A DNA stretch of 64,000 bases from Oegoconia quadripuncta (Eukaryota; Arthropoda; Insecta; Lepidoptera; Autostichidae). The stretch spans positions 3,596,001 to 3,660,000 of the forward strand of contig OX438744.1 of the NCBI GenBank assembly GCA_949316235.1. Reading direction: 5' to 3'. Under the pieces are notes generated by a model. The model searched no databases. It saw only the letters and a list, made by a program, of their open reading frames with translations, and was not told the origin of the DNA. Below, one piece after another: positions 1-10,244 of this stretch; position 1 is the first letter of the stretch; each line of letters starts with the position of its first letter. Position numbers and translations under genes: made by a program.

Positions 1-1
1 T

Positions 2-1135
2 TTTAAGAGCAAAGGTGACGAAGATAAAGTGTGTCTGTTGCAAAAGTCCCTGTATGGCTTAAAACAGGCTCCTCGCGCGTGGAATTTTAAGCTCAATGAA
101 GTGTTGAGTAAAATAGGTTTTATTAGATTACCTACCGAACCATGCGTATATAAAAAACTCCTTGGTTCAGAATTAATCCTGTTAGCAGTCTATGTGGATG
201 ACATCATTGTTTATTACCAGAATGAAAAGTCATTCGACGCTGTCAAGAGTGACTTACTAAAATATTTTACATTAAAAGATTTAGGTCCACTGAAATATTA
301 TCTGGGATTAAATATCTCAACGGAAAATGGTGAAATACGAGTCAATCAAAAGTCATATATTGAATTCCTACTAGAAAAATTCAATTTAGGGCAGGCAAAA
401 GAGTACGACACTCCCTTGGCGAATAGCAAAATAGGTGCTCTTCAGGATTCGGATTGTAAGAATAATCATTATGCCTATCTGAATTTAATAGGTTGTCTAA
501 TGTACCTTGCTGTCAATACTCGACCTGATATTGCTTTTGCTGTTAGCTATCTTAGTCAGTATAACAACAAATATAACAGCACGCATTGGGTGGCAGCGAA
601 ACGAGTACTTCAGTACCTAAAAGGCACTATAGATCATTCTATTATTTATAAGAAGACAGGAGAACTTCTCGTAGGTTATACGGACGCGGATTTTGCGAAC
701 TGTGTGCATGATCGTCGTTCCTACACAGGTTATTGCTTCAAACTGGCAAATGGACCTGTCTCGTGGGCATCGAAGAAGCAGCCTACAGTGGCGCTGTCTT
801 CTACCGAAGCCGAGTACATGGCGTTGACTGATGCTGCGAAAGAGGCTATTTACTTACGTCGTTTGATATCCGAGGTATGTGATATTAAATATCCTAGTAT
901 AACCATTTGCAGTGACAGTCAGAGTGCGCAGAACTTAGCTCATAATCCTATACACCACGGCAGATCGAAACATATTGATGTTAGGTACCATTTTATTCGC
1001 GAAAAGGTATCTGAAAATGTGATTGTGCTTCAATACACTAAGTCCAGTGACCTGTTAGCTGACGTGTTGACAAAATGTCTTGGGAAAGTTGCACATCAAA
1101 GGTGTATCAATAGTATAGGTTTAGTTAAGGCGTAG
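2..1135 (+). CDS. Ty1/copia-type pol, C-terminal reverse transcriptase and RNase H (partial 5')
   Basis: The frame is open from the first bases of the window to a TAG stop, 377 codons, so the gene continues off the left edge and the GTG at 29 is an internal valine codon. It encodes the end of a copia polyprotein, which makes cDNA from the element RNA inside virus-like particles. Visible landmarks, counted from the first codon: the LYGLKQAPR block at about 16-24, the YVDD polymerase active site at 64-67, and RNase H residues Asp228 (YTDAD), Glu269 (STEAEY) and Asp305 (CSDSQ). The usual copia ending follows (KHIDVRYH, then LADVLTK). The 3' position of RT-RNaseH with no integrase after it is the copia order, not the gypsy order. 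There is no stop or frameshift, so this part is undecayed. A probable LTR follows at 1221. Confidence 0.95.
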   Translation, partial: FKSKGDEDKVCLLQKSLYGLKQAPRAWNFKLNEVLSKIGFIRLPTEPCVYKKLLGSELILLAVYVDDIIVYYQNEKSFDAVKSDLLKYFTLKDLGPLKYYLGLNISTENGEIRVNQKSYIEFLLEKFNLGQAKEYDTPLANSKIGALQDSDCKNNHYAYLNLIGCLMYLAVNTRPDIAFAVSYLSQYNNKYNSTHWVAAKRVLQYLKGTIDHSIIYKKTGELLVGYTDADFANCVHDRRSYTGYCFKLANGPVSWASKKQPTVALSSTEAEYMALTDAAKEAIYLRRLISEVCDIKYPSITICSDSQSAQNLAHNPIHHGRSKHIDVRYHFIREKVSENVIVLQYTKSSDLLADVLTKCLGKVAHQRCINSIGLVKA

Positions 1136-1220
1136 TTACTTTATGTTACAATGTTTTTCTTTATGTTACAGTGTTTGTTTGTTATTACTAAGGCTTCTGA
1201 ATATGGTCATTACGGGTGGA

Positions 1221-1364
1221 TGTTGTAAGATGTGATACTGGCCATATTAGAACTATTTTATTTTGAATTTTTAGTATAGAACATCTGCTTTTACTGTGAC
1301 AATTACTTCCAAATATACATTTATCATGTAAACATCTAGTGTTCTTACTTTATATTTTCCCACA
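1221..1364 (+). repeat. Probable 3' LTR of the copia element
   Basis: The block starts TGTTG about 85 bp after the pol stop, directly behind a purine-rich GGTGGA stretch that could be the polypurine tract, and ends in CA near 1364. Short TG...CA LTRs of this kind are normal for insect copia elements. The 5' LTR and the left target duplication lie outside the window, so the boundary is inferred. The right end could be 1362 or 1364. Confidence 0.55.
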
Positions 1365-1381
1365 GAAATTAATTACTTAAA

Positions 1382-1545
1382 AATCTAATTAATATTATAA
1401 ATGCGAATGAACGTTTGTTTGTTGCTTAATCACGGGGAAAACGATAATCGGATATAGATGAAATTTGGTATATAGGTTGAATATATTCTGGATTAAAACA
1501 TAGAATATTTTTTATCCCGATAAAGTGAGTAGTTCCCGCAGGACA
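1382..1545 (+). mobile_element. Non-autonomous Helitron, 5' part (copy 1)
   Basis: The copy begins A|TC and continues with the AATATTATAAATGCGA head shared with five other copies here (near 7014, 38085, 44006, 45527, 54682). It has the conserved GATGAAATTTGGTAT block and the GATAAAGTGAGTAG block. The 3' CTAG end is missing; the sequence runs into another repeat family near 1546. Confidence 0.75.
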
Positions 1546-1700
1546 AAATAGGGCATATTAGGTAAGTGAAATAGAAGTTATTGGCATAGGTAGTTTATTT
1601 ATTTTTTATCAAAAACGTTTGCGCCGGCCGGATTTTGGTATGCGATTGGCGGGATTCGTGGGCTTCATATCATGCGAAATTTATTTGTAATTTGCATACA
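1546..1700 (+). repeat. Repeat family Q (copy 1)
   Basis: Unnamed interspersed repeat recognised only by internal similarity. Its ATATTAGGTAAGTGAAATAG block recurs at 23415 and, diverged, at 35735. Its GGCGGGATTC...CATGCGAAATTTATTTG end recurs in reverse at 23985-24030. No ORF or terminal structure is visible. It joins the Helitron fragment without a gap. Confidence 0.6.
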
Positions 1701-1733
1701 AATTTCAGATCTGTTTTAATTTTACTTTGGGGG

Positions 1734-1799
1734 TCTATGGTTTTTGAGTTGTAAGCAATAATGTGCAAAAACATCTACTCATTACTCAAAAACCATAGA
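1734..1799. repeat. Short inverted repeat (hairpin)
   Basis: CTATGGTTTTTGAGT near 1734 is answered by ACTCAAAAACCATAG near 1784, giving 15-bp perfect arms around a loop of about 35 bases. It is probably a remnant of a TIR element. Confidence 0.6.
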
Positions 1800-1864
1800 A
1801 AAATACTGTCATTTTTAAAATCCGACCGGCATCCTGACAGGGCCAAAAAATCCTGAGATGTCAG

Positions 1865-2860
1865 GACAAATCCTGACGCTTCGTAATCCTATACCCTTTC
1901 CTTGTGAGAGGCATTTATATACGCCCTTGTCACTGGAATGTGAACGCTGTTATATAATATAACTAGGCACCCTGTGTAAACGGGGACCAAAGACATCAAG
2001 GGAAGAAGATGCTATAACTTATAATGGCTTCTCATAAAATACAAGACGCTCCTTCAACCATATACAACGAACTTGGACAGTTTTGAGTGTAAAGTTTGAA
2101 AAGATTCGCTGTGATTTAATCATTCACCGCGTAGGAAGTTTGGGTGGCGAGAGCTGAGCGAAATTAGCGTTTTAATAATTAATGCTCTAATCCGAGGACA
2201 GGGGTGTCGTCAGAGAGCTTGAGCAAGATGAGTTACCCAGCTGTGGCACTTCAACAAAGTTACCCACCATAATCAATCCCACTAAAAAAATGAATGTGAA
2301 AAAATGGGCTAAGTTTAAACCAAGTCGATTTCTTTTAATAACTGACTTATTCTTCAAGAATTTAATGTTTTTGCTATCGGGTCGGAAGAAGAAGAAGAAT
2401 TTAGAATTTTAAGCACGATAAGTGTATTTTTAGCCGGAAGTAAATTATTTATATAGGTGATAAGAAAAATTATTGAATTCTCAAAGCCACTAGGCTATCC
2501 CGTAAGTATTCATTTATTGAATTCAAAATCTCATAATCATGAATTTTAAAAGTTACTTTCAAGAAGCTTCTTGCGTTAGCGAATCTCTTCGGCGGGGGAT
2601 ACTGTAAATCAATGTGTATCCAGTATCCATAAATGTCCACTGTAGCTACGTCGATGGGTAGGTGTACAGTGTATCGGTAAGAAAACGACAGATTCACATT
2701 TTACAGGTTATTTATTTATCTGACTCTATGTTATCCAAAAATGTATTACATTGGACACGGTACACGAGGGTAAGCGAGGAGCACGATGGGAAACGAGCCT
2801 ACGCGGTGTCAACGCTCGCCAGACCCATCGGTGATACGTCCGATTACGTCACATACATTC
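1865..2860. other. No recognised feature
   Basis: AT-rich DNA. A 75-codon minus-strand ORF at 2470-2697 (containing IDLQYPPPKRF) has ordinary amino-acid composition but matches no family I know and has no clear splice sites or tail. I leave it uncalled. Confidence 0.4.
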
Positions 2861-2861
2861 G

Positions 2862-3518
2862 TGTCGATTCGGATGTACACCAACTAAACTTAACTAAAAC
2901 CAGTTTTGGAGTGGTGCCGTCGCATCGTACTGTTATTTATTTATTTTATTTTTTTCAGGACAACTAACAGCTACACAATACAGTTATGTTTTATAATCTT
3001 ATACGAGTATGTAGAAAATGGAAGTCATTGTGTAACCAACTCCGTTATCCACGACAATTTTATATATATAACTGCAAAGACAGAAAAGCAATCCAAACCA
3101 GTTAATTTAAAACTTAAGAGTCACCAATGTCCGACAGGCTTTCCAAACACTGTTTCTTATGTTGGTTTTTAGACAAAAAGAATACATCCACATCCGTTAG
3201 ATATTTATTATAGATGTTAGTCAGTCGACACAGTGGGGCACGCTCCCCTGCATGCGTTCTGCTTGTGTTAAACGAAAACAAGCGATATGGGTATAATTCC
3301 CTTATTCTTAGAAAACGACTAGGTAAAATGTAATTAATTTCATTCACTATTTCCATACAATCAATATTGTTATGCAGCAAACTATATAAAAACATGCAAT
3401 CCAGGAGTAATCGTCCAGTTTTCAAGGTAGTGTTCCAGGGAGAAAGATACAGTACTACTTTAAAACTGGTTTTAGTTTAGTTTAGGTTAGTTGGATTACA
3501 TCCGAATCGACAGCAGTG
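2862..3518. mobile_element. TIR MITE family G, interrupted by a LINE
   Basis: Left half 2862-2936 and right half about 3432-3518 match the two halves of the intact 154-bp MITE at 8918-9071. The TIR reads inward from GTCGATTCGGATGTACACCA. The middle motif GGTGCCGTCGCATCGTACTG survives on the left and CAGGGAGAAAGATACAG on the right. About 495 bp of LINE sequence separates the halves. Confidence 0.8.
2937..3431 (-). pseudogene. 5'-truncated LINE (CR1/Jockey-type) ORF2 C-terminus with A-rich tail
   Basis: On the minus strand, codons at 3425-3114 read a C-terminal LINE ORF2 segment. Its pattern (FLYSLLHNNIDCMEIVNEI, then SRTHAGERAPLCRL) follows the usual order after the RT domain in insect CR1/Jockey elements: a short helical block followed by an SRT-N/H-R-PL block. 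Behind it is a 3' UTR ending in an A/T-rich tail read on plus as ATTTATTTATTTTATTTTTTT at 2937. The 5' truncation and tail are those of target-primed reverse transcription. The insert sits inside MITE G, with TGTT at both edges as a possible short target duplication. The fragment cannot be functional. Confidence 0.7.
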
Positions 3519-3562
3519 TGTCCCTACAATCCCATAAGAATTGTGTTTATATCTAAGATATA

Positions 3563-4003
3563 CAGGGCGTCCCAAAGTTATGGGACATGAAGGGGAAGTA
3601 CCTTAAATATCGTAGATAGTGAATTTTGCTCAAAGAAGACTTTATGTTATTTTTAAAAGTTAGTAATTCTGCATTCATAGATTTTCTAAAAATTACTTGC
3701 TTCGGCTGGGAATCGAACCGACTTAAATGTGAAAAAAAAAACACCCTACTTTTATGATGCCAATCGAAAGAATAGCTAAAAAATAATAACTCTGCCTAAG
3801 TAACATAGTATTTTAAAAGAAAGGAACAACGTGAAATTAATCATTTTAATCAAATAAAAAACATACATGAAACTGCCGTAGTCAATTAAGTAGGTATTTT
3901 TTTGTAAATTAATTAATTAAATGCTCAAAATGTGATCCCTCTTGTCTTACGCAAATCGCCAATCTTTTAATGAGTTCATGTCCCATAACTTTGGGACGCC
4001 CTG
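3563..4003. mobile_element. 441-bp TIR DNA transposon (non-autonomous)
   Basis: A 29-bp perfect TIR reads inward from CAGGGCGTCCCAAAGTTATG at both ends, each flanked by TATA (3559-3562 and 4004-4007). No transposase is encoded. Internal sequence is related to the arms of the fold-back element at 15304-16373 (TACCTTAAAT, then GATTTTCTAAAA, then a GCTTGC block). Near 3705, reading minus, GGTTCGATTCCC matches a pol III B box. The TA-rich target and CAGGG ends resemble Tc1/mariner-like MITEs; the superfamily is not settled. Confidence 0.85.
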
Positions 4004-4135
4004 TATACATGTAAATGTAAAATAGTACAGCTTTTTTGAAGGTCACTTTTGTCGCGCTGTCCTGGATGCGGCCCTGTGTGAGTAGGCGAACGATAACTCC
4101 GGGGTGACAAAAGCAGGTCATTAAGTTTAATATTT

Positions 4136-4589
4136 TACTCAGTGCCGCTAGTTCGCTCTCGACCCCGTTGCTGTGCAGCCAAATATTGTTCGTTACACGA
4201 TTATTGCAATCAAATATACAGTTTTAATTGGAATAGTGTGCATGAGCTGGCAATTTGTGGTTGACAACAGAAGAGTTGCTAATTTGTTTAAAATTTCGTT
4301 TTTATTTCAAATGTAATAACAGAAGAACATAAACAGAACCACAACCAGCAGTGGTAGTTGCTGTTTATCATACATTTTATCGCCGTGATCTGTCAAAATG
4401 AGCGATATAACAGTCGTACAGTAGCATTTTGACAAATGCGCGTCATATAAGGCGTGACAAACTGGGTTTACTGGTTGCGCGTGATACATCTTCGGTTACA
4501 TCGTCACTTTCCATGAGGTGAGATTGTAGTCAAACGCGAAACCAGTTTTTAATAAATCGCGTGTGGGGATTTAACCCATGCAGCCCACG
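4136..4589. other. No recognised feature
   Basis: No ORF with family resemblance, no repeat pair found in the window, and no RNA gene seen. Confidence 0.4.
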
Positions 4590-4735
4590 TAGCGATAGGC
4601 GCGATGAACGTTTATGTCGCGCGAGATAATATTTGTCCTGCTCACTCGCTTGGACGAAATACACAACTATCCCACTCTCACACCTACTTCGCGCGCGACA
4701 AATTCGTCCTGCTACGCAGGCTGTTCTTACTAGAA
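4590..4735 (+). repeat. GC-rich repeat family H (copy 1)
   Basis: Contains GTTTATGTCGCGCGAGATA, a CTGCTCACTCG...GGACGAAATA block, TATCCCACTCTCAC, and GCGCGCGACAAA. The same order occurs at 42330-42460 and, reversed, at 9105-9225. CG-rich inside AT-rich DNA; no ORF or clear termini. Confidence 0.65.
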
Positions 4736-4794
4736 GAGTATATCCACGCGGGCCCAGTGAATAAATGAATTATTGTTCCTTGAATTCCTTATTG

Positions 4795-4855
4795 ATAGGT
4801 TTGCCTTGTTAGCGATAAGGCCGCCTAATTTGTAGTTTCTATAAGATATTTAGCC
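4795..4855 (+). repeat. LINE 3'-UTR relic (GCGATAAGGCCGCC type)
   Basis: Short fragment containing TTAGCGATAAGGCCGCCTAA, a motif in the 3' UTR of a common lepidopteran LINE. The same block is at 6421-6480 and, reversed with its tail, at 16847-16962. Confidence 0.65.
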
Positions 4856-5043
4856 AGATAAGTAAGTGGCAGTGAGCAGGGAGCATTGCGCGTTTAATTT
4901 ACTGTAATCGATATAATAGAATCTTCAAATACTGTAACATTAGCTATTTTTAGTTTAAAGTTAAATAAACCCAAATAATCTTACGGCAGTAATATTGTAT
5001 CTACTTAATGGTGACATAACACATCATTACATACCTAAATTTC

Positions 5044-5116
5044 ATGTTAACACTTTCGCGGCCACTGAACAATAAAACATTTAATGTGTCTGGTTCACTG
5101 TCCGTGAAAGTGTTAA
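5044..5116. repeat. Imperfect hairpin
   Basis: TTAACACTTTCGCGGCCACTGAAC near 5046 is answered in reverse complement near 5093-5116 with three mismatches, around a loop of about 24 bases. Possible MITE remnant. Confidence 0.55.
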
Positions 5117-6420
5117 GATGATTCTGTTTTCAAATTAGTTAGTTTTTTTTAGGTTATTCTCATTCTGGAAAGGGAGCTAGGATCCTATGTCAAATCAAAA
5201 TATTTTATTTCATAGGATAAAATTATCACTTGAAAACGTCACAAATTAGACTTAATATTAAATTTACGGCTTATATAGTACAAACAAATCCTATTTTGGG
5301 TCTCCCGTCTCCCTCAATTAAACACAGTAAATACAATTTGGTATTACTGTAGTATTCATGAAGTCGATGTAATTTTTTTCTAGTATTTGTAAAACTTTTA
5401 TCGATGAACATAAACATACCTCCATTTTATTTTTTTAGTTGAAATACTGTTTTAGATACCTACTGCATGTATTTATAAATACAGTGTTTTTTGAATTAGG
5501 CAATTCGCCCGAGGCTCAGATCTTGCACGGACGAGTTGCCACATAAGCTCATCCCATCAAGAAATTATAATGAATCTGTGGAATAATAATTTTGTAAAAG
5601 ATTAATTCCATTCCCTTCCTTCTGTACCGACTCATTTCACTTGAATTGAGTTTTGATGTTATTTTTTCCTTGTCCAAACCTGAATTAATTTCAGTAAGGT
5701 TGACTAAGGTGCACAGTTGGAGCTGTTTGCTTACTTAACCCGCGAATGGCAACGGGATCTTTAAAAGTTTATTTTATTTTATTTATTGGTACACAAAACA
5801 GATTACAATCGTACATGAGAAGAACTTAAAGTTAACTTAGATTCGAACTAGATTGGAATCCCAAGCATGTATACACAACATGGTTAAACAAGAGCAAGCT
5901 TAATTATTTATTTTTTTTTTAGAATACTGACAGAATAAAACACTTTTAGCTTTGACAGACCATATAGCTAAGGACCAAATTACTATTGGAATAGAGTTCA
6001 ATTGAGGACATCTTTTACTAGCCTTTTAAATGGTATGGTTCTAAAGTCGAATATGTCTATAGGCGAATCACCAGTTGAGGACACCTCATTATAAAATCAC
6101 ACATCCTGACCATGGGATTATAATATGACGTTATCACTAAGTGACCTTATGAGGTCGCAGGCTGGCACGTGTGGATGTGGCGACAATATGTCCAAAAGAC
6201 TTGTCACGATCACAAATTATTTTCTTGTGTTATAAGTAGAAAAATAAATGTAGTGTAATAAGTAAACGTGAAAGTATGCACTCAATTCGATCCAGTTTTG
6301 ACAAAACTACCGACTATTACCACGACACAGAACAATGCTGCTGTACCACCTCGCAGGCAGAGAGATAATCCCTAACCCAATTGGTTTCTCTGTTGGTTGG
6401 TATCCACCAAGATCAGATCA
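5117..6420. other. No recognised gene
   Basis: AT-rich. 5765-5800 is T-rich (TTATTTTATTTTATTTATT) and may be the reversed 3' tail of a decayed retroelement, but no coding part is recognisable beside it. Confidence 0.4.
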
Positions 6421-6480
6421 GATCCTGGAAGAGATCGCTTTTAGTGATAAGGTCGCCAAATTGTACTTTCTATTCTTACC
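6421..6480 (+). repeat. LINE 3'-UTR relic (GCGATAAGGCCGCC type)
   Basis: Holds CTGGAAGAGATCGCTTTTAG followed by a mutated GATAAGGTCGCC block, the same family as 4795 and 16847. No coding part is attached. Confidence 0.65.
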
Positions 6481-7013
6481 ACTTTTCTGAAACTGTGTTT
6501 TCTATAATTTTAGGAAAACCTATTATTCTCCAAAAAAATGTTATACAAACTCTAAATACTAAAAACATACCTATATTACCTGCTCGTGAACTATCAAAAC
6601 CAACGAACTAACATACGATTGCTAGTAAATACTTTGTGAATTGTGGAGAGAAATAAATGAATTTGCCTCAGAATAATTAGCATAAAACAAATAATAGGCA
6701 TAAAAATAAAAAACATTTCTCAAAAACTGGAGACTTTCACAAACAACAGATTTGACCGTGGTTTCAAGATTACCCCCGAGACAGTGCTACAACAAGCTAT
6801 TGGGCGAGCAGGGACGTGGAGATCCCTATTTACAATACTTCGGTGTGTAAAGGACCCACGGCATTCGAAGGGTTAATTATTAGCGTCCGCGCAGACAAAT
6901 CCAATGGGAATTTCTGGTTTTGTTTTATAACAAAATTAATAGTGAATTTATTATGGGTTTAATATTTTTATTTTCGCCTTTAAAAATATAGAAAGTAACC
7001 ACATAAATAATAA
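6481..7013. other. No recognised feature
   Basis: AT-rich with no family-like ORF. Confidence 0.4.
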
Positions 7014-7212
7014 TCTAACTAATATTATAAATGCAAAAATTTTATCGTGTGTTTATTTCTTTGTTACTCAATCATATCGAAACTGCTGGACGGATTTAGA
7101 TGAAATTTACTATTTATGTATGTAGGATATTTTTATTCCGATAAAGTGAGTGACAAATTAAAGATATTCGTGATAAAGTTATTCCACGCAGGCGAAGCCG
7201 CGGGTGAAACAC
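7014..7212 (+). mobile_element. Non-autonomous Helitron (copy 2)
   Basis: Starts A|TCTAACTAATATTATAAATG and carries GGATTTAGATGAAATTTA and GATAAAGTGAGTGA. Its 3' end (CACGCAGGCGAAGCCGCGGG) has decayed past the usual CTAG terminus. Confidence 0.8.
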
Positions 7213-7583
7213 TTCTTATCTTATTCTAAATTCTTAGTTAAACACAGGTGGGTAACCTTTTTGGAGTATGCTTTTACGACAAAATGACTTGGCGTCCATA
7301 TTCAGTAATGCACTCCAAAAGCCTTATCTGGGTGAGTGTAGTGGTCATATTTTGATATTTCTCGATCGGTAATCGAATCTGGAGCCCGCTACCATCCGAG
7401 ATTCTAGCTTAACCTGTACGGCTTTAGAAGCACGATAATTTCCGCCTAATGATCTCACCAAATTACCGTAAAAATACAGGGGTAATTCAGCGAGCCTCAC
7501 GCGTCATGGCGTCACGCTTTGTGTAAGCCCCCAGCAATTATATCATAATTGCCGACAAGGCTGAGCCGCGCCACAGTAGCCAG

Positions 7584-7644
7584 TGGCGGCAGTGATCCAA
7601 CTTCACATGATATCATGAACATATGAAGTTGAATCACTGCCGCG
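7584..7644. repeat. Long hairpin next to a SINE head fragment
   Basis: GGCGGCAGTGATCCAACTTC near 7585 pairs with GAAGTTGAATCACTGCCGCG near 7625, with a small loop centred on CATGATATCATG. The arms are about 24 bp with few mismatches. Confidence 0.65.
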
Positions 7645-7694
7645 ACCTCCGAAACGTAAACCCAATGTTGTTTACATTGAGCCACGGAGGCGGT
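7641..7694 (-). repeat. SINE A head fragment
   Basis: Only the tRNA-like head remains, reversed (CCTCCGAA...CCACGGAGGCGGT), about 85 bp from a longer copy in the same orientation. It may be a partial duplication. Confidence 0.75.
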
Positions 7695-7777
7695 GAATAC
7701 TGCAAAACTTTAACACACCTGCCTAAAATGAAATAGGTATTCACGGATACAACTATTTGTATCCTATTTACATCCAT

Positions 7778-8042
7778 GACCTCAATCACACCTGATGTTA
7801 AGTGAAGATGAGGTCGAAGGTGGAAGCGTACTGTCCCGGAAACCCCAACACATTCGGGGGATTATTAACATTGGTGTTTGGTGGCAGATTTAGATAAGAT
7901 GATAGTAGCTAGCCAGGCGGACATTTAAAACGCCCTACCACCAACCAAACCGAATACTAAAACATGTACCCCGCTGGGATCGAATCCACGACCTCCGAAT
8001 CGTAAACCCAATGTTGTTTACATTGAGCCACGAAGGCGGTTT
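7778..8042 (-). repeat. SINE A copy 1
   Basis: tRNA-derived SINE. In the minus sense the head has the A-box region (GTGGCTCAATG) and a mutated B box (GTGGATTCGATCCCAG). The body includes the GCCGCCAAGCAGC-type block, and the tail reads GATTGAGGTC. The 3' end lacks the GTTGTGCATAAAA tail. Confidence 0.9.
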
Positions 8043-8059
8043 CAGAGTGCTGGACTAAT

Positions 8060-8240
8060 GGCCATTGGGGTATAGTTCTAGAGCGGATGACATGCACCAG
8101 CAGGTGCAACGTGGGTCATGGTGGACGGACGGTCTGATAGATCACGGAAAGTCGCTGGATGCTAACCGCTACCAACCGGTCGCTCTAGAAATCTTTGGGG
8201 ACTTATGTGGGGGTGAAGGCCTCCCCTTGACATGACTTGA
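8060..8240 (+). pseudogene. RTE-type LINE 3' coding relic
   Basis: The frame is broken by stops, but the order GATGGACGGACGGTCTGATAG, CGGAAAGTCGCTGGATGC, GGTCGCTCTAG matches the end of lepidopteran RTE ORF2 (RWTDD, K-VAG--WMQAA, DRSLWKSLG). A non-functional fragment. Confidence 0.6.
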
Positions 8241-8416
8241 CATCTGTCACGGTATAGCAAAGCCGAAGTCACTCCCTTTTGCCTTGGCTATTCAAAATTC
8301 TTACTATGTCAATAGCATTAACTTAAATAGGAACTAAGGCAATAAATAATTTTTATTAACATTATTATGTTCAGCAGCGGACGTCCTGCGGCTGATATGA
8401 TAATATCATTATCATA

Positions 8417-8608
8417 TTTTTTTTTTATATGAGAGGGCGGCAAACGAGCTTGCGGGTCACCTGATGGAAAGCAATCACCGCCGCCCATGGGCACCCGCAA
8501 CACCAAAAGGGTCACAGATGCGTTGCCGGCCTTTGAGGAAGGTGTAGGCTCGTTTCTTGAAGGTTCCAATGTCGTACTCGTTCGGGAATACCGCTGCCGG
8601 AAGGATAT
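8417..8608 (-). pseudogene. CR1/Jockey-type LINE ORF2 C-terminal end and poly-A tail
   Basis: Minus strand: [16 protein letters not shown], then GRQR-CDPFGV-GAHGRR, then a short UTR ending CCGCCCTCTCATAT and a poly-A tract (plus-strand T run at 8417). It is the same family as 14103, 19111 and 54075. This copy is strongly 5'-truncated, about 60 codons. Confidence 0.8.
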
Positions 8609-8917
8609 CATCTTATATTGTTACGAATTCTTTTATTTGGCTTTTATGAGTATTATTGTATTATAGGTACTGTTAAAAGTCAAACATAAATTATGTTCAA
8701 AATTACAAAAAATTACTAATTCGGAAATTTAAACATTTACAAAATTCAACTAACTTGGCTAGATTTACGTTTATTTCTCTTATTCTTTTTTTTTTAACTT
8801 CACGAAAACAATTTCGAGGCCAGCTCGCTGCCCGAAAAACCACCTGGTACACTAGTTCTATGATTCTGCATGAAGTGTTTAATGTACGAGTATATGTAGC
8901 TGTAGGAACAAAAACCA

Positions 8918-9071
8918 TTGGTGTCTATTCGTATGTACACCAACTAAACTAAACTAAAACCAGTTTTGGATTGGTGCCGTCGCATCGTACTGTTTCAGGG
9001 AGAAAGAGACAGTGTTACTTTAAAACGGATTTTAGTTTAGTTTAGTTGGTGTACATCCGAATCGACACCAT
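8918..9071. mobile_element. Intact MITE family G
   Basis: 154-bp element with TIRs of roughly 45 bp. The left arm starts TGTCTATTCGTATGTACACC and the right arm ends GGTGTACATCCGAATCGACA. An AACTAAACTAAACTAAAACC stretch lies in each arm. It is the reference for the LINE-split copy at 2862-3518. Part of a 65-codon ORF over the left half is non-coding noise. Confidence 0.8.
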
Positions 9072-9104
9072 TATCCTATTTTCAAAAATCAGTAACCAGC
9101 CCCC

Positions 9105-9225
9105 GTAGCATGGCTGCGTTTGTCGCGTGCGACGCGGCGTGAGAGTGGGATAGTTGGATATTTCGTCCAAACGAATGAGCAGCGCTTTTATCTGCGCACG
9201 TTTATCGCGCCTGTCACGTTGATAG
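9105..9225 (-). repeat. GC-rich repeat family H (copy 2)
   Basis: Reverse of the 4590 repeat: CCGTAGCATG, GTCGCGTGCGACG, GAGAGTGGGATAGTTG, ATTTCGTCCAAACGAATGAG, CACGTTTATCGCGC in that order. Confidence 0.65.
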
Positions 9226-9678
9226 AAGTTGTTTGACCAGATGATTTCTGTCAAGTTTGGTTACTGTTTCCTTTACGTGAATATACTGTGGTTAAAGCTT
9301 AGCCTCTCAGCGCCTAGCGATAATTATAAGCCCCGTGTTTTTTTTACAGTTTTTTTCCTGCGTTTGTAATTAAATTAAATGTTGATATATTAATTTACTT
9401 GGGGCCTAAACCGTGATGGTTTTAGGTGCTTTCCTACGAATTTTTACATTGTGTACAACAATATACGTACGATAATACGATCGTAAATCATGTTTTCAGT
9501 TTCCATCCTTCGTGTATACTCGGGACAATAGCTTCCTAGTTCTATAACCTAGTCAAACAGATAGATCAGTGCATACAATGTTATTAAATTGACAATGTAT
9601 AAACCCCCTAAGATAATAAATGAATATGTCATCCAGATAAAACATACCGACTGTGATAGAAGCTAAATATCTATATTT
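9226..9678. other. No recognised feature
   Basis: AT-rich; no ORF or repeat pair recognised. Confidence 0.4.
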
Positions 9679-9968
9679 AACCGCCTCCGTAGCTCATTGT
9701 AAACAACATGGGGTTTACGAATCGGAGGTCGTGAGTTCCATCCCAGCGAAGTACATGTTTAGTACTCGGTTTGATTGGTGGTAGGGCATTTTAAATGCCT
9801 AGCTAGCTACCATAATCTTATCTAAAGCTGCCGCCAAGCTGCAATGTTAATATCATTGTTGTGTTCAGGTTGTCAGAGATAAGATAGCACGTTTCCACCT
9901 TCGGCCTCATCTTCATTTAACATTAGGTGTGATTGAGCTCAAGTGTTAACCTGTTGTCCATAAGAAAA
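9679..9968 (+). repeat. SINE A copy 2
   Basis: Near full length: head CCGCCTCCGTAGCTCA, decayed B box (GAGTTCCATCCC), body CTGCCGCCAAGCTGC, tail GATTGAGCTC...TTGTCCATAAGAAAA. Confidence 0.9.
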
Positions 9969-9984
9969 CTAGGGTTATACAGTG

Positions 9985-10195
9985 TGACAGACACAGTGAC
10001 AAAGTTTGAAAAAGGTATTCTGAGATGATTTGTACATGTGGAGTGGATGAATGAAAGAAGACTGACGAAAAAAGATATCCGACGAGAATGTGGATGGGTA
10101 GTGTTGGGAGGAGAAAACCACAGCGAACGTACTGTGATCAAATCGGGGATGTCTTAAAGAAATGTCAAGTCAATGCTGGCCCATTGTTGACCATG
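9985..10195 (+). pseudogene. LINE ORF2 C-terminal relic
   Basis: Plus-strand codons give a broken version of the common pattern RR-GHVERM-ERRLTKK, then GR-GRG-P-RTY-DQ, then a DVLKK end. Stops and a shift interrupt it. The exact LINE clade is uncertain. Confidence 0.5.
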
Positions 10196-10244
10196 TCTAT
10201 TCCCGAGTTCTGAGTAAATGTTTGCAAAAACAGAGTCAACTTTG

